A DNA stretch of 64,000 nucleotides. Origin: Limnobaculum allomyrinae. Lineage in GTDB: Bacteria > Pseudomonadota > Gammaproteobacteria > Enterobacterales > Enterobacteriaceae. The stretch spans positions 212,245 to 276,244 of the forward strand of contig NZ_JADRCR010000006.1 of the NCBI RefSeq assembly GCF_016649425.1, in the 5' to 3' direction. The first letter of the stretch is position 1. Each line of letters starts with the position of its first letter. Below the pieces are notes generated by a model. That model searched no databases. It was not told where the DNA came from and saw only the letters and a program-made list of their open reading frames with translations. Below are positions 28,562 through 39,717 of the stretch, one piece after another. The position numbers were made by a program, and so were the translations under genes.

Positions 28562-29416
28562 ATGGCTGAAATTACTGCAGCTCTAGTAAAAGAACTTCGC
28601 GATCGTACCGGTGCTGGTATGATGGAATGTAAGAAAGCGCTGGTTGAAGCAAATGGCGATATCGAGCTGGCTATCGACAACATGCGTAAATCAGGTCAGG
28701 CAAAAGCGGCTAAGAAAGCTGGCCGTGTAGCTGCTGAAGGCGTTATTCTGACTAAAATCGCTGCTGATGCCAAAGTTGGCGTCATTATGGAAGTTAACTG
28801 TGAAACTGACTTCGTAGCTAAAGATGCCGGTTTCCTGGCTTTTGCTAACGCAGCTGTTGATGCAGCACTGGCTGAAAACATCGGCGATGTTGAAGTATTA
28901 AAAGCAAAATTTGAAGAGCAGCGTACTGCGCTGGTAGCGAAAATTGGTGAGAACATCAATATTCGTCGCGTTGAGGTAGTTAAAGGCGACAGACTGGGCG
29001 CTTACATGCACGGTGCTCGTATCGGTGTTCTGGTTTCTGCAACCGGTACTACTGATGATGAGCTGGTTAAGCATGTTGCTATGCACATTGCTGCAAGCAA
29101 GCCTGAGTTCGTTTCTCCAGACGACGTACCTGCTGAAGTGGTTACTCGTGAGCACGAAATCCAGATCGACATCGCTATGCAATCTGGCAAACCTCGCGAA
29201 ATCGCTGAGAAAATGGTTGAAGGCCGTATGCGTAAGTTCACCGGTGAGATCTCTCTGACTGGTCAGGCTTTCGTTATGGACCCAAGCAAAACCGTTGGCG
29301 ATCTGCTGAAAGAGAAGAAAGCTGGCGTTGTACAATTTATCCGCTTCGAAGTGGGTGAAGGTATTGAGAAAGTAGAAGTAGACTTTGCGGCAGAAGTTGC
29401 TGCGATGACTAAGTAA
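28562..29416 (+). CDS. tsf: Elongation factor Ts
   Basis: Nucleotide exchange factor for EF-Tu. 284 residues (E. coli 283): N-terminal UBA-like domain with [16 protein letters not shown] near 11-26, then the EF-Tu-contacting [10 protein letters not shown] motif near 80-89, core subdomains, and the dimerisation module near 185-230. Ends AAEVAAMTK. Confidence 0.98.
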   Translation: MAEITAALVKELRDRTGAGMMECKKALVEANGDIELAIDNMRKSGQAKAAKKAGRVAAEGVILTKIAADAKVGVIMEVNCETDFVAKDAGFLAFANAAVDAALAENIGDVEVLKAKFEEQRTALVAKIGENINIRRVEVVKGDRLGAYMHGARIGVLVSATGTTDDELVKHVAMHIAASKPEFVSPDDVPAEVVTREHEIQIDIAMQSGKPREIAEKMVEGRMRKFTGEISLTGQAFVMDPSKTVGDLLKEKKAGVVQFIRFEVGEGIEKVEVDFAAEVAAMTK

Positions 29417-29437
29417 ACTTAGCTTGATGCATAAAGG

Positions 29438-29468
29438 CGGATCGATCACCATATCGGTCCGTTTTTTT
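29438..29468 (+). terminator. Intrinsic terminator after tsf
   Basis: CGGATCGAT (29438-29446) pairs with ATCGGTCCG (29453-29461), with one G-T wobble and a 6-nt loop, followed by seven T. Confidence 0.8.
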
Positions 29469-29512
29469 AGAATAAACAGACCATTATAAACAGCCAACCA
29501 GGAAACAAGACT

Positions 29513-30247
29513 ATGGCTACTAACGCGAAACCCGTATATCAAAGAATCCTACTTAAATTAAGTGGCGAGGCCTTACAGGGCTCCGAAGGTTTTGGCATTG
29601 ATGCCAGTGTGTTAGACCGCATGGCACAAGAAATTAAAGAGCTGGTCGAGTTAGGCATTCAGGTTGGTGTAGTTATTGGTGGCGGCAATCTATTTCGCGG
29701 TGCAGGCCTGGCAAAAGCCGGTATGAACCGTGTAGTGGGCGACCACATGGGAATGTTAGCTACCGTAATGAACGGACTGGCTATGCGTGATGCGCTACAT
29801 CGTGCCTATGTGAACGCTCGTCTGATGTCAGCTATCCCTCTTAACGGCGTCTGTGATGATTACAGTTGGGCAGAAGCAATTAGCCTGCTGCGTCATGGTC
29901 GCGTAGTCATTTTCTCTGCGGGTACCGGTAATCCATTCTTTACTACCGATTCTGCTGCCTGTTTACGCGGCATTGAAATTGAAGCGGATGTAGTACTGAA
30001 AGCGACCAAAGTTGATGGCGTGTTCTCTGACGATCCGGTGAAAAACCCGGAAGCAACGTTGTATGAAACCCTGAGCTATCAGGATGTATTAGAGCGTGAA
30101 CTGAAAGTGATGGATCTGGCGGCATTTACACTGGCTCGTGACCATAACTTACCGATTCGCGTATTTAATATGAATAAGCCTGGTGCCTTACGCCGTGTAG
30201 TGATGGGCGAAGCTGAAGGGACGTTAATTACCAAACCGACTGAATAA
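29513..30247 (+). CDS. pyrH: UMP kinase
   Basis: Phosphorylates UMP to UDP; regulated in bacteria by GTP (activator) and UTP (inhibitor). 244 residues, amino-acid-kinase fold: [17 protein letters not shown] near 14, [32 protein letters not shown] near 57-88, [16 protein letters not shown] near 139-155. Between tsf and frr as in all enterics; here it also lies close to the inserted pyrBC. Confidence 0.98.
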   Translation: MATNAKPVYQRILLKLSGEALQGSEGFGIDASVLDRMAQEIKELVELGIQVGVVIGGGNLFRGAGLAKAGMNRVVGDHMGMLATVMNGLAMRDALHRAYVNARLMSAIPLNGVCDDYSWAEAISLLRHGRVVIFSAGTGNPFFTTDSAACLRGIEIEADVVLKATKVDGVFSDDPVKNPEATLYETLSYQDVLERELKVMDLAAFTLARDHNLPIRVFNMNKPGALRRVVMGEAEGTLITKPTE

Positions 30248-30391
30248 TTCAGCGCGGCGGTGAAATAAAAGCTTATAGTATGCTTCTCTTCAGGCTGAAG
30301 ATGAGTGTTGAAGCAAAGTAGCAAATTTCTTATTCGCGGGCTATGCATAAGGCGTGGCCCACCATATTACTAGCATTAAAAGGTTAGCAAC

Positions 30392-30949
30392 GTGATTAAC
30401 GATATTAGACAAGATGCTCAGGTACGCATGGAAAAGTGCCTGGAAATGTTTAAAACACATATCAGCAAAGTTCGTACTGGCCGTGCTCATCCAAGCATTC
30501 TTGATGGTGTTCAGGTTGATTACTATGGTTCAGCAACCCCTTTGCGTCAGTTAGCCAACGTAGTGGTTGAAGATTCCCGTACTTTAGCTATTACAGTATT
30601 TGACCGTAGCTTAGGCCCGGCGGTTGAAAAAGCGATTATGTCGGCTGATTTAGGCTTAAATCCATCTTCTGCGGGTACGGTTATCCGTGTTCCACTTCCT
30701 CCGTTAACGGAAGAACGTCGTAAAGATTTGACTAAAGTTGTGCGTAACGAAGCAGAACAAGGTCGTGTTTCTATCCGTAACGTTCGTCGTGATGCTAACG
30801 ACAAAATTAAAGCGCTGCTGAAAGATAAAGAGATCAGCGAAGATGATGAGCGTAAAACACAGGATGAGATTCAAAAACTGACTGATATTTATATCAAGAA
30901 AGTGGATGAAGCATTAACTGAAAAAGAAGCAGAGTTAATGGCGTTCTGA
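30392..30949 (+). CDS. frr: Ribosome recycling factor
   Basis: Splits post-termination ribosomes with EF-G. 185 residues, the E. coli length, with the three-helix coiled domain and small alpha/beta domain II. Motifs [14 protein letters not shown] near 29, [13 protein letters not shown] near 104 and [28 protein letters not shown] start with AAGGTTAGC ahead. Confidence 0.97.
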   Translation: MINDIRQDAQVRMEKCLEMFKTHISKVRTGRAHPSILDGVQVDYYGSATPLRQLANVVVEDSRTLAITVFDRSLGPAVEKAIMSADLGLNPSSAGTVIRVPLPPLTEERRKDLTKVVRNEAEQGRVSIRNVRRDANDKIKALLKDKEISEDDERKTQDEIQKLTDIYIKKVDEALTEKEAELMAF

Positions 30950-30966
30950 TTCTGTTTTGAATTATG

Positions 30967-31003
30967 GCCCGGTAGCTGTTACCAGCACCGGGCTTTTTTT
31001 TTT
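30967..31003 (+). terminator. Strong intrinsic terminator after frr
   Basis: GCCCGGT (30967-30973) pairs with ACCGGGC (30987-30993), followed by ten T. It separates frr from dxr. Confidence 0.88.
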
Positions 31004-31150
31004 ACAAAACGAGAGATAACGCGGTTCAGCCGACTAAGTTAATTAGTGATCTCTTCACTATGAAAAGAGTAATATGTGCAGCATTCAATTTCGACAGGCG
31101 AGTTTCTGTCGAAATACCAGCGTATTTGTCAGTGATAATGAATTAGCCTA

Positions 31151-32347
31151 ATGAAAAAAATAACTATTCTTGGATCGACGGGTTCCATAGGCCACAGTAC
31201 TTTGTCGGTAGTCCGGGAAAATCCACATTTATTCAGTGTGTTTGCATTAGTTGCCGGTAGCAATGTTGAAAAGATGGCGCAACAGTGTCGGGAATTTACC
31301 CCCCGTTTTGCTTCGATGGCTGATGAAACCTCAGCTCAGCAGTTACGTATCATTCTTAAATCTGAAGGGGTGAGAACGGAAGTGCTCAGTGGTATTCAGG
31401 CCGCTTGCGAATTAGCCGAAGATGCTGAAGTTGATCAAGTGATGGCGGCCATTGTGGGCGCTGTTGGTCTATTACCTACGCTGGCTGCAATAAGAGCGGG
31501 TAAACAGGTGTTATTGGCTAATAAAGAGTCGCTGGTCACCTGTGGTCGTCTGTTTATGGATGCCGTTGCCCAGTCAGGGGCACAACTCTTGCCAATTGAC
31601 AGTGAGCATAATGCTATTTTTCAGAGCATGCCTGAAGCAGTTCAACAAGATCTTGGTTGTGCTTCATTAGAAGAGCAGGGGATTACCCGTATTGTACTAA
31701 CCGGGTCAGGCGGGCCTTTCAGAACGACAGCGGTGGAACAATTGAAGCACATGACGCCGGATCAGGCCTGTGCTCATCCTAATTGGTCAATGGGGCGCAA
31801 GATTTCTGTCGATTCAGCAACTATGATGAATAAGGGGCTGGAATATATAGAAGCACGTTGGTTATTTAATGCTTCACCGGCGCAGATGGAAGTGTTGATT
31901 CATCCTCAGTCGGTGATCCATTCAATGGTGCGCTATCATGATGGCAGCGTCATTGCGCAATTGGGAACGCCGGATATGCGTACGCCAATTGCTCACGCCA
32001 TGGCTTATCCAAATCGGGTGGCGTCTGGCGTCAATCATCTGGATTTTTGCAGCATAGGTGCACTGACGTTTGAACAGCCCGATTTTGAGCGCTATCCTTG
32101 TCTGAAGTTGGCGATTGAAGCCAGCCATGCAGGTCAGGCTGCAACAACAACGTTAAATGCAGCCAATGAGTGTAGCGTTGGTGCATTTTTACAGGGTAAA
32201 ATTGCGTTTACTGATATTGCCGCTATTAATAATCAAGTGATGGCGTCGCTGGTTCATGCGGAACCTCACAGTATTGATGAGGTTTTAGCTATAGATTCAT
32301 GGGCCAGAGTGCAGGCAGACAAAATTATTGCATCATGGAATCATTAA
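31151..32347 (+). CDS. dxr: 1-deoxy-D-xylulose 5-phosphate reductoisomerase
   Basis: Converts DXP to MEP, the committed step of the non-mevalonate isoprenoid pathway. 398 residues, as in E. coli. NADPH site [14 protein letters not shown] near 8-21; metal/substrate motifs [12 protein letters not shown] near 149-160 (Asp, Glu) and [22 protein letters not shown] near 213-234 (Ser, Asn, Lys, Glu); ends with the C-terminal helical domain. Also called ispC. Confidence 0.97.
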   Translation: MKKITILGSTGSIGHSTLSVVRENPHLFSVFALVAGSNVEKMAQQCREFTPRFASMADETSAQQLRIILKSEGVRTEVLSGIQAACELAEDAEVDQVMAAIVGAVGLLPTLAAIRAGKQVLLANKESLVTCGRLFMDAVAQSGAQLLPIDSEHNAIFQSMPEAVQQDLGCASLEEQGITRIVLTGSGGPFRTTAVEQLKHMTPDQACAHPNWSMGRKISVDSATMMNKGLEYIEARWLFNASPAQMEVLIHPQSVIHSMVRYHDGSVIAQLGTPDMRTPIAHAMAYPNRVASGVNHLDFCSIGALTFEQPDFERYPCLKLAIEASHAGQAATTTLNAANECSVGAFLQGKIAFTDIAAINNQVMASLVHAEPHSIDEVLAIDSWARVQADKIIASWNH

Positions 32348-32466
32348 CAATGGTTGATTTGTTCCAATTGGGGCGAAATGGTATAGTTTGTCTCATCATG
32401 CGGTTTAAGCTATCCGAACCATGGATTTGGGCGGTAGAAAAGCGCGTTAACGAGCTGTTTTTTTTG

Positions 32467-32491
32467 GCCGTGAAGAGTTCACGGCTTTTTT
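32467..32491 (+). terminator. Intrinsic terminator between dxr and uppS
   Basis: GCCGTGAA (32467-32474) pairs with TTCACGGC (32478-32485), with a 3-nt loop and six T. It follows the dxr stop by 119 bp. It may act as an attenuator for the uppS-cdsA operon, since it lies inside the 207-bp leader. Confidence 0.75.
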
Positions 32492-32554
32492 GCGCAAGAA
32501 AAACAACAGTCTCTTACGGTTGTTCTATTTTTAGCTGAGGAATTCTAATAAGTT

Positions 32555-33313
32555 ATGTCGCCCGCTAAGCAGCAAGTGAATAACCCTAAAGCCTCTGTAC
32601 CCCGTCATGTTGCTATTATTATGGATGGTAACGGGCGTTGGGCTAAGCAGTTAGGTAAAATGAGAATCTTTGGTCACCAGGAAGGTGCGAAAGCTGTACG
32701 CAGAGCAGTGAGTTTTGCCGTTAATAACGGTATTGAAGCACTAACGCTTTATGCATTCAGTAGCGAGAACTGGAATCGCCCGCCTCAAGAAGTGACTGCC
32801 TTAATGGAGCTTTTTATTCGAGCTCTGGATAAAGAGGTAAAGAGCTTACATAAACATAATGTCCGTTTAAAAATTATCGGTGATACCGAACGTTTTAGTG
32901 AGCGCTTACAAGGGCGTATTCAGCGTGCTGAAGCGGTAACGGAAGCTAATACCGGACTGACATTAAATATTGCAGCAAATTATGGTGGGCGCTGGGATAT
33001 TATTCAGGCGGTTCAGCAAATTGCGCAACAGGTAAAAAGCGGTGATATTGAACCCGATGATATCAGCGAACAACTGGTGAGCCAGCACATTAATTTGTGT
33101 GATTTGGCTCCGGTAGATTTAGTGATCAGGACCGGTGGAGAGCATCGGATAAGTAACTTCTTGTTGTGGCAGATAGCTTATGCCGAACTCTATTTTACGG
33201 AAGTACTGTGGCCTGATTTTGATGAACTTGTTTTTGAAGGTGCGCTCAATGCATTTGCACAACGCGAACGCCGTTTTGGTGGGACTGAACCCGCGAGTAT
33301 TAAAGAACTGTAG
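32555..33313 (+). CDS. uppS: Undecaprenyl diphosphate synthase
   Basis: Cis-prenyltransferase that makes the C55 lipid carrier for peptidoglycan and O-antigen. 252 residues. Catalytic Asp in IIMDGNGRWAKQLGK near 23-37; substrate motifs AFSSENWNRP, ADLVIRTGGEHRISNFLLWQ-like segment near 190-212 and AELYFTEVLWPDF. It is known as ispU in E. coli. Followed 9 bp later by cdsA. Confidence 0.97.
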   Translation: MSPAKQQVNNPKASVPRHVAIIMDGNGRWAKQLGKMRIFGHQEGAKAVRRAVSFAVNNGIEALTLYAFSSENWNRPPQEVTALMELFIRALDKEVKSLHKHNVRLKIIGDTERFSERLQGRIQRAEAVTEANTGLTLNIAANYGGRWDIIQAVQQIAQQVKSGDIEPDDISEQLVSQHINLCDLAPVDLVIRTGGEHRISNFLLWQIAYAELYFTEVLWPDFDELVFEGALNAFAQRERRFGGTEPASIKEL

Positions 33314-33322
33314 GAGGTTCTC

Positions 33323-34180
33323 GTGTTAAAGTCACGCATCATTACCGCGTTGATTCTTATTCCTCTTGTTATTGCGGCGCTGTTTATGCTGCCGCCTTTG
33401 CCTTTCGCCATTATGACTATTGCGATTTGTATGTTGGCTGCATGGGAGTGGGGACAGTTAGCGGGCATGGGAACTTCAGTGCAACGTATTACGCTGGCGG
33501 CTCTCTGCGGTATTGGTCTGTTTGCGCTATATTGGCCAACCTATATATCGCCATTGCCACTGTTGTTGCATCCGGTTGTGGAAGGATTTCTGTTAGCCTC
33601 TCTGGGGTGGTGGGTTCTGGCCTTACTGATGGTTCTGTTTTATCCGGCCTCTGCACAGTTCTGGAAACATTCCCGCCTGTTACGCCTGATTTTTGGTGTT
33701 CTGACCATAGTGCCATTTTTTTGGGGCATGCTGACGTTACGTCAGTATGGTTTTGAAGAAAATAGCTATACTGGAGCCTGGTGGTTACTGTACGTTATGT
33801 TCCTGGTATGGGGCGCTGACTCCGGAGCCTATGCATTTGGGCGTTTGTTCGGCAAACATAAACTGGCGCCTAAAGTTTCTCCGGGTAAAACGCTGGAAGG
33901 GTTAGTGGGTGGTTTAGTTTCTTCTGCGCTGTTGGCATGGCTGTTTAGCCTGTATGCGCCGCTGCACATCTCTCTAAATACATTATTGATCAGTTCAGTG
34001 CTGGCGGTATTAGCTTCTGTACTGGGAGATTTAACCGAGAGTATGTTTAAGCGTGAAGCGGGTATTAAAGACAGCGGTCATTTGATTCCTGGTCACGGCG
34101 GTGTTCTTGACCGGATTGATAGCCTGACTGCGGCAATCCCGGTTTTTGCCTGTTTGATTTTCCTGGTTTTTAAAGGTTAG
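33323..34180 (+). CDS. cdsA: Phosphatidate cytidylyltransferase
   Basis: Makes CDP-diacylglycerol from phosphatidate and CTP in the inner membrane. 285 residues, the E. coli length, about eight transmembrane helices. Family signature near the C-terminus: KREAGIKDSGHLIPGHGGVLDRIDSL (235-260), with metal-binding Asp. GTG start with TAGGAGG. Followed by rseP after 18 bp. Confidence 0.97.
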   Translation: MLKSRIITALILIPLVIAALFMLPPLPFAIMTIAICMLAAWEWGQLAGMGTSVQRITLAALCGIGLFALYWPTYISPLPLLLHPVVEGFLLASLGWWVLALLMVLFYPASAQFWKHSRLLRLIFGVLTIVPFFWGMLTLRQYGFEENSYTGAWWLLYVMFLVWGADSGAYAFGRLFGKHKLAPKVSPGKTLEGLVGGLVSSALLAWLFSLYAPLHISLNTLLISSVLAVLASVLGDLTESMFKREAGIKDSGHLIPGHGGVLDRIDSLTAAIPVFACLIFLVFKG

Positions 34181-34198
34181 ACGGAATAGCAATCGCCT

Positions 34199-35557
34199 AT
34201 GAATATTGTTGGAACCGTAGCTGCTTTTATTGTCGCGCTGGGCATATTGGTGACAGTACATGAGTTTGGCCATTTTTGGGTCGCTCGCCGCTGTGGAGTA
34301 AAAGTTATTCGTTTCTCTATCGGCTTTGGTAAAGCGATATGGCGACGTACTGACAAGCGGGGCACCGAATACGTTGTCGCGATGATTCCGCTCGGTGGTT
34401 ATGTAAAGATGCTGGACGAGCGGGCAGAAGAGGTTGAACCTCAATACCGCAATCAGGCATTTAATAATAAGAGCGTATGTCAACGAGCGGCGATTATTGC
34501 TGCCGGGCCAATAGCTAACTTTTTGTTTGCTGTTTTTGCCTATTGGCTGGTGTTTATTATTGGTGTACCGAGTTTACGCCCGGTCATTGGTGAAATTGAG
34601 CCGCAATCTATTGCCGCACAAGCAAATATTTCTGCGGGAATGGAACTAAAAGCCGTTAATGGTATCGAAACGCCTGACTGGGATTCTGTTCGTCTGGCGC
34701 TGGTTGGCCAAATTGGCGAAAGCCAAATGGAACTTACCGTGGCACCATTCGGTACTTCCCTGGATCAGACTAAGACTGTGAATCTTACCGGTTGGAAGTT
34801 TGACCCGGAGAAACAGGATCCAATAAGAAGCTTAGGCTTTGTGCCTAAACTTCCTCAAATAGAACCGGTACTTGATGTGGTTCAACCTGGCTCAGCCTCT
34901 GAAAAGGCAGGTTTACAGTCAGGTGACAGACTGGTTAAGATCAACGGTAAAGATTTCGGACAGTGGGCTGAGTTTGTCAAACTGGTCAGCCAAAGCCCAA
35001 ATGTCCCTATAGAGTTAGTAATAGAAAGAAATGGCGCGAGCCACTCTTTAGTTCTGACGCCAGAAGCGAAAACATCCGAGGATGGAGCCACTAAAGGTTT
35101 CGCCGGGATATCGCCGAAGGTGATACCACTGCCGGATGAGTATAAAATCACTCGTCAGTACAGTGTGTTTACTGCTATTTATCAGGCAAGTGATAAAACA
35201 TGGCAATTGACTAAATTAACAGTCAAAATGCTGGGTAAATTGATAACGGGTGACGTGCAGCTAAAAAATCTGAGTGGTCCGATATCGATAGCCCAGGGTG
35301 CCGGAGTATCGGCAGGATATGGTTTGGTTTATTATCTAATGTTTTTAGCGCTAATCAGCGTTAATTTAGGCATAATCAATCTGTTCCCTCTGCCGGTGTT
35401 AGACGGAGGGCATCTTGTGTTTTTAGCGATAGAAAAGATAACAGGTAAACCGGTATCTGAAAGAGTTCAGGACTACAGTTATCGTGTTGGGGCAATCTTA
35501 TTGGTACTGTTGATGGGACTTGCACTTTTCAATGACTTCTCACGCTTTTACGGCTAG
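34199..35557 (+). CDS. rseP: Site-2 intramembrane zinc protease RseP
   Basis: Cleaves RseA in the membrane to release sigma-E, and clears signal-peptide remnants. 452 residues (E. coli 450). HEFGH zinc motif at 21-25, two periplasmic PDZ domains at about 115-200 and 215-305, and the membrane LDG motif in [14 protein letters not shown] near 396-409. Four transmembrane segments. Directly upstream of bamA, whose product's folding stress feeds the same pathway. Confidence 0.97.
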   Translation: MNIVGTVAAFIVALGILVTVHEFGHFWVARRCGVKVIRFSIGFGKAIWRRTDKRGTEYVVAMIPLGGYVKMLDERAEEVEPQYRNQAFNNKSVCQRAAIIAAGPIANFLFAVFAYWLVFIIGVPSLRPVIGEIEPQSIAAQANISAGMELKAVNGIETPDWDSVRLALVGQIGESQMELTVAPFGTSLDQTKTVNLTGWKFDPEKQDPIRSLGFVPKLPQIEPVLDVVQPGSASEKAGLQSGDRLVKINGKDFGQWAEFVKLVSQSPNVPIELVIERNGASHSLVLTPEAKTSEDGATKGFAGISPKVIPLPDEYKITRQYSVFTAIYQASDKTWQLTKLTVKMLGKLITGDVQLKNLSGPISIAQGAGVSAGYGLVYYLMFLALISVNLGIINLFPLPVLDGGHLVFLAIEKITGKPVSERVQDYSYRVGAILLVLLMGLALFNDFSRFYG

Positions 35558-35588
35558 AGAATTTGGTTAGGGTTAACAGATTATAACG

Positions 35589-37997
35589 ATGGCGATGAAA
35601 AAGTTGCTTCTAGCGTCGCTGCTGTTTGGCAGCGCCACCGCATACGGTGCCGACGGGTTTGTCGTAAAAGACATTCGTTTCGAAGGATTACAGCGCGTTG
35701 CCACAGGGGCTGCATTGTTAAATATGCCTGTCCGTGTTGGTGACACTATCGACGATAATGACATCGGGAACACTATCCGAGCCTTATTCGCTTCCGGGAA
35801 CTTCGAGGATGTGCGAGTACTGCGTGATGGCAGTACCTTGATTGTTCAGGTGAAAGAGCGTCCAACTATTGCAAGTATCACTTTCTCCGGTAATAAATCG
35901 GTGAAGGATGACATGCTTAAGCAGAACATGGAATCTTCCGGTGTTCGGGTTGGTGAAGCACTGGACAGAACCACTCTGAGTTCGATGGAGAAAGGGCTGG
36001 AGGATTTTTACTATAGCGTAGGTAAATACAGCGCTTCGGTAAAAGCCGTAGTTACTCCATTACCGCGTAATCGCGTAGACTTAAAATTAGTCTTTACTGA
36101 AGGTGCATCAGCGACCATTCAGCAAATCAATATTGTTGGCAACAACGCTTTCTCTACAGAAGAGCTGGTTAGCCGCTTCCAATTGCGCGATGAGGTTCCC
36201 TGGTGGAACTTTATTGGCGATCGCAATTATCAAAAACAAAAATTATCGGGTGACCTCGAAGCGTTACGTAGTTTCTATTTGGATCGCGGCTATGCCCGTT
36301 TCAATATTGACTCCACTAACGTTAGTCTGACGCCGGATAAGAAGAGTATTTACATCACTATCAATGTGACTGAAGGTAAGCAATACAAACTTTCAGGTGT
36401 TGAAGTGAAAGGCAATCTGGCCGGCCGTGGTGCAGAAGTTGAAGAACTGGCGAAAGTTAATCCAGGCGATCTGTATAACGGCAGTAAAGTGACTCAGGTT
36501 GAAGATAGCATTAAGAAGATGTTGGGCCGTTACGGCTATGCCTATCCTCGGGTAGCAACCCAGCCTGAAATTGATGACAACGCTCAAACCGTTAAATTGC
36601 ATATCAGCGTGGATGCGGGTAACCGTTTCTATGTGCGTCGTATTCGCTTTGAAGGTAACGATGTCAGTAAAGATTCGGTACTGCGTCGCGAAATGCGTCA
36701 GATGGAAGGTGCATGGTTAGGCAACGATCAGGTTGAGCAAGGCAAAGAGCGTTTAAATCGTTTAGGTTATTTTGAAACGGTTGATGTGGAAACCGAGCGT
36801 GTTCCTGGTATGCCAGATCAGGTTGATGTGGTGTACAAAGTGAAAGAGCGTAACACCGGTACCTTCAACTTTGGTGTGGGTTACGGTACGGAAAGTGGCG
36901 TGAGCTTCCAGGTTGGTTTACAGCAAGACAACTGGATGGGAACGGGTAAGAGTGTTGGTATCAACGGTACTAAAAACGATTATCGCACCTATGTTGAGCT
37001 ATCAGTGACCGAACCTTACTTTACCGTAGATGGTGTGAGCTTAGGCGGACGGATTTTCTACGATAAGTTTAATGCGGATGATGCCGATCTGTCTGACTAT
37101 AGTAAAAGCAGCTATGGTCTTGGCACTACGCTAGGCTTCCCAATTAATGAGAATAATTCATTACGTTTCGGTCTGGATTATGTACATAACGATCTGACGG
37201 ATATGCAACCGCAGATTGGTATGTGGCGTTATCTGGAATCGGTTGGTGAAACACCAAGCCTGAACAGCGATGCTGATTACAAAGCTAATGATTTCTTCTT
37301 TACAGCCGGTTGGAGCTATAACAGCCTGAACCGTGGTTACTTCCCAACGTCCGGTAGTCGTGCTGGCGTGAATGGTAAAGTGACTATTCCGGGTTCAGAC
37401 AACGAGTACTATAAAATTACCTTTGACAGTGCTACTTACTATCCGATTGATAGTAATGATAAATGGGTTCTGTTGGGTCGTTTACGTGCTGGTTACGGCG
37501 ATGGTCTGGGTGGTAAAGAAATGCCATTTTATGACAACTTCTATGCCGGTGGTTCAAGTACCGTTCGTGGCTTCCGTTCTAATAACATCGGTCCTAAAGC
37601 GGTTTATATTCGCGGCTGTTCGACGCCAGATACCAGTGCAAACTGTTATTTAGAGCGTGACAGTGATGCGGTTGGTGGTAACGCAATGGGCGTTGCCAGC
37701 GCAGAGTTTATTTTCCCAACGCCGTTTGTTGACGATAAATATGCTAACTCTCTGCGTACCTCAGTGTTCTTTGATGCCGGTACCGTTTGGGATACCAATT
37801 GGAAAAATACTGATGCAACAAGAGCTGCAGGTATTCCGGACTACAGTGAAGCGGGCAATATCCGTACTTCTGCAGGTGTGGCGTTACAGTGGATGTCTCC
37901 ACTGGGCCCACTAGTGTTCTCCTATGCTAACCCACTGGAGAAGTATGAGGGAGATAGGTCAGAACAGTTCCAGTTCAACATTGGTACCACCTGGTAA
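35589..37997 (+). CDS. bamA: Outer membrane protein assembly factor BamA
   Basis: Central Omp85 component of the BAM complex. 802-residue precursor (E. coli 810). Signal peptide ends near AYG-AD (20/21). Five POTRA domains occupy about 22-420; the 16-strand barrel follows, with [12 protein letters not shown] as the conserved L6 VRGF motif near 654-665. A cysteine pair ([11 protein letters not shown]) lies in extracellular loop 6. C-terminal aromatic GTTW. Operon with rseP before and skp after. Confidence 0.98.
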   Translation: MAMKKLLLASLLFGSATAYGADGFVVKDIRFEGLQRVATGAALLNMPVRVGDTIDDNDIGNTIRALFASGNFEDVRVLRDGSTLIVQVKERPTIASITFSGNKSVKDDMLKQNMESSGVRVGEALDRTTLSSMEKGLEDFYYSVGKYSASVKAVVTPLPRNRVDLKLVFTEGASATIQQINIVGNNAFSTEELVSRFQLRDEVPWWNFIGDRNYQKQKLSGDLEALRSFYLDRGYARFNIDSTNVSLTPDKKSIYITINVTEGKQYKLSGVEVKGNLAGRGAEVEELAKVNPGDLYNGSKVTQVEDSIKKMLGRYGYAYPRVATQPEIDDNAQTVKLHISVDAGNRFYVRRIRFEGNDVSKDSVLRREMRQMEGAWLGNDQVEQGKERLNRLGYFETVDVETERVPGMPDQVDVVYKVKERNTGTFNFGVGYGTESGVSFQVGLQQDNWMGTGKSVGINGTKNDYRTYVELSVTEPYFTVDGVSLGGRIFYDKFNADDADLSDYSKSSYGLGTTLGFPINENNSLRFGLDYVHNDLTDMQPQIGMWRYLESVGETPSLNSDADYKANDFFFTAGWSYNSLNRGYFPTSGSRAGVNGKVTIPGSDNEYYKITFDSATYYPIDSNDKWVLLGRLRAGYGDGLGGKEMPFYDNFYAGGSSTVRGFRSNNIGPKAVYIRGCSTPDTSANCYLERDSDAVGGNAMGVASAEFIFPTPFVDDKYANSLRTSVFFDAGTVWDTNWKNTDATRAAGIPDYSEAGNIRTSAGVALQWMSPLGPLVFSYANPLEKYEGDRSEQFQFNIGTTW

Positions 37998-38064
37998 TCG
38001 TTCTGAGTTAGGTAGTAACAAACAGCGAGTTCAACTCGATAGCAATTATAGTAAGGAGTTCAAA

Positions 38065-38550
38065 TTGAAAAAGTGGTTATGTGCTGCAGGTTTAGGTTTA
38101 GCTATGGTTGCTTCAGCGGGCGTTCAGGCGGCCGATAAAGTTGCTGTTGTTGATGTGATGAGCATTTTACAAAAGATGCCAGAGCGTGAAGCAGTAGCTA
38201 AAAAGCTGGAAAGCGAGTTCAAATCTCGTGCTACAGCTCTGCAATCTGAAGAGAAAGCTGCTCAGGATAAAGTGAAAAAACTGCAAACTAGCGGTGGTTC
38301 AATGAAAGCAGCCGATCGTACTAAGCTGGAAAATGATATTAAGGCATTCCAGCAAAAAGCTGCAGCCTTTACTCAGGACAGCCGTCGTCGTGAAGCAGAA
38401 GAAATGAACAAGTTAGTTGCTAAAGTTCAGGACGCAGTGAAAACTGTTGCTGAAAAAGATGGTTATTCAGTTGTTGTTAAAGCAGATGCTGCATTCTATG
38501 TAAACTCTGATAGCGACATCACTGAAAAAGTTTTAGCGCAGGTAAAATAA
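38065..38550 (+). CDS. skp: Periplasmic chaperone Skp (OmpH)
   Basis: Trimeric jellyfish-shaped chaperone that carries unfolded outer membrane proteins to BAM. 161-residue precursor with a 22-residue signal peptide ending GVQA-AD. Mature protein has tentacle helices rich in Lys/Glu/Ala and the conserved VAVVDVMSIL and C-terminal segment. The start is TTG (38065) behind AAGGAG at 6-nt spacing, matching the GTG of E. coli skp at the same residue; the longer upstream frame belongs to overlap with bamA. Confidence 0.95.
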   Translation: MKKWLCAAGLGLAMVASAGVQAADKVAVVDVMSILQKMPEREAVAKKLESEFKSRATALQSEEKAAQDKVKKLQTSGGSMKAADRTKLENDIKAFQQKAAAFTQDSRRREAEEMNKLVAKVQDAVKTVAEKDGYSVVVKADAAFYVNSDSDITEKVLAQVK

Positions 38551-38553
38551 GTT

Positions 38554-39579
38554 ATGCACTCCATTCGTTTAGCTGATTTAGCAGAACATTTGGGGGCAGA
38601 AATACACGGTGATGGCGATATCGTCATCACCGGTGTTGCATCAATGACATCTGCCAAAAAAGGACAGATTACTTTTCTGTCTAATAGCCGTTATCAGGAA
38701 CAGCTTTTGACCTGTGAGGCCAGTGCAGTGGTGCTGAGCGAAGAGAACCTTCCTTTCTGTTCACATTTGACTGCGTTAGTTGTGAAAAATCCTTACCTCA
38801 GCTACGCACGTATGGCTCAGTTACTGGATACCACACCTTCTCCTGCCCGGGATATCGCACCCACCGCAGTAATTGCTGAAAGTGCAACGCTGGGGCAGAA
38901 TGTTTCCATTGGTGCAAATGCCGTTATTGAAAGCGGAGTGGTGCTGGGCGATAACGTCGTGATTGGTGCCGGATGTTTTATCGGTAAAAACGCACGTATT
39001 GGTTCAGGTACTCGCCTGTGGGCAAATGTTACTATTTATCATGAAGTGGTGATTGGTTCAGGTGGTTTAGTCCAATCGGGTACTGTTATTGGTGCCGATG
39101 GTTTTGGCTATGCCAATGAACGTGGAAACTGGATTAAGATCCCTCAGTTAGGAACGGTCAGAATTGGTGATAATGTTGAAATTGGTGCCTGCACGACTAT
39201 CGACCGTGGTGCACTGGATGATACGATTATCGGCAATGGTGTGATCATTGATAACCAATGTCAGATTGCGCATAACGTGATAATTGGCGACAATACCGCA
39301 GTTGCGGGTGGCGTGATTATGGCGGGTAGTTTGACGATTGGCAAATACTGCCAGATTGGTGGTGCCAGCGTTATTAATGGTCATATGGAAATCTGTGATA
39401 AGGCCGTTGTTACCGGGATGGGAATGGTGATGCGACCTATCACTGAACCGGGAATATATTCTTCCGGGATTCCACTTCAGAGTAATAAAGAGTGGCGTAA
39501 AACAGCAGCTCTGGTGTTAAATATTAACGACATGAGCAAACGCCTGAAAGCCGTTGAACGGAAAGTTGATGGAAAATAG
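38554..39579 (+). CDS. lpxD: UDP-3-O-(3-hydroxymyristoyl)glucosamine N-acyltransferase LpxD
   Basis: Third step of lipid A synthesis. 341 residues, as in E. coli. N-terminal uridine-binding domain ([18 protein letters not shown]), then a hexapeptide left-handed beta helix from about 105, with the catalytic His in [18 protein letters not shown] near 239. Starts 3 bp after skp, hence coupled. Confidence 0.97.
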   Translation: MHSIRLADLAEHLGAEIHGDGDIVITGVASMTSAKKGQITFLSNSRYQEQLLTCEASAVVLSEENLPFCSHLTALVVKNPYLSYARMAQLLDTTPSPARDIAPTAVIAESATLGQNVSIGANAVIESGVVLGDNVVIGAGCFIGKNARIGSGTRLWANVTIYHEVVIGSGGLVQSGTVIGADGFGYANERGNWIKIPQLGTVRIGDNVEIGACTTIDRGALDDTIIGNGVIIDNQCQIAHNVIIGDNTAVAGGVIMAGSLTIGKYCQIGGASVINGHMEICDKAVVTGMGMVMRPITEPGIYSSGIPLQSNKEWRKTAALVLNINDMSKRLKAVERKVDGK

Positions 39580-39634
39580 CTGATATAAGTTTAAGAAAAC
39601 AGTCGTTATCCCATTAATTTCTATAATATTATTC

Positions 39635-39673
39635 GCGGCCTGTTTTATAGTCTCAGGACTAAAAGCAGGCCGC
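39635..39673. repeat. Hairpin-forming inverted repeat between lpxD and fabZ
   Basis: GCGGCCTG (39635-39642) and CAGGCCGC (39666-39673) flank TTTTATAGTCTCAGGACTAAAAG, which is itself partly self-complementary (TTTTA.AGTC/GACTAAAA). The structure would be a long, near-continuous stem of 39 nt. No T-run follows. It could be an RNA processing or attenuation element within the operon, or a solitary repeat. Confidence 0.5.
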
Positions 39674-39717
39674 ATTGTTGATATAATCAGTTTAGTTTTG
39701 AAGACAGGATGAGCATT

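Noticed and set aside
34729..34753. Sigma-E promoter inside rseP for bamA (GGAACTT ... TCGGT)
   Set aside because: The spacer is 13 bp instead of about 16-17 and the -10 is poor.
37924..38064. Longer Skp starting within the end of bamA
   Set aside because: The signal peptide must be at the N-terminus; the TTG at 38065 has an ideal ribosome site and matches the enteric start.
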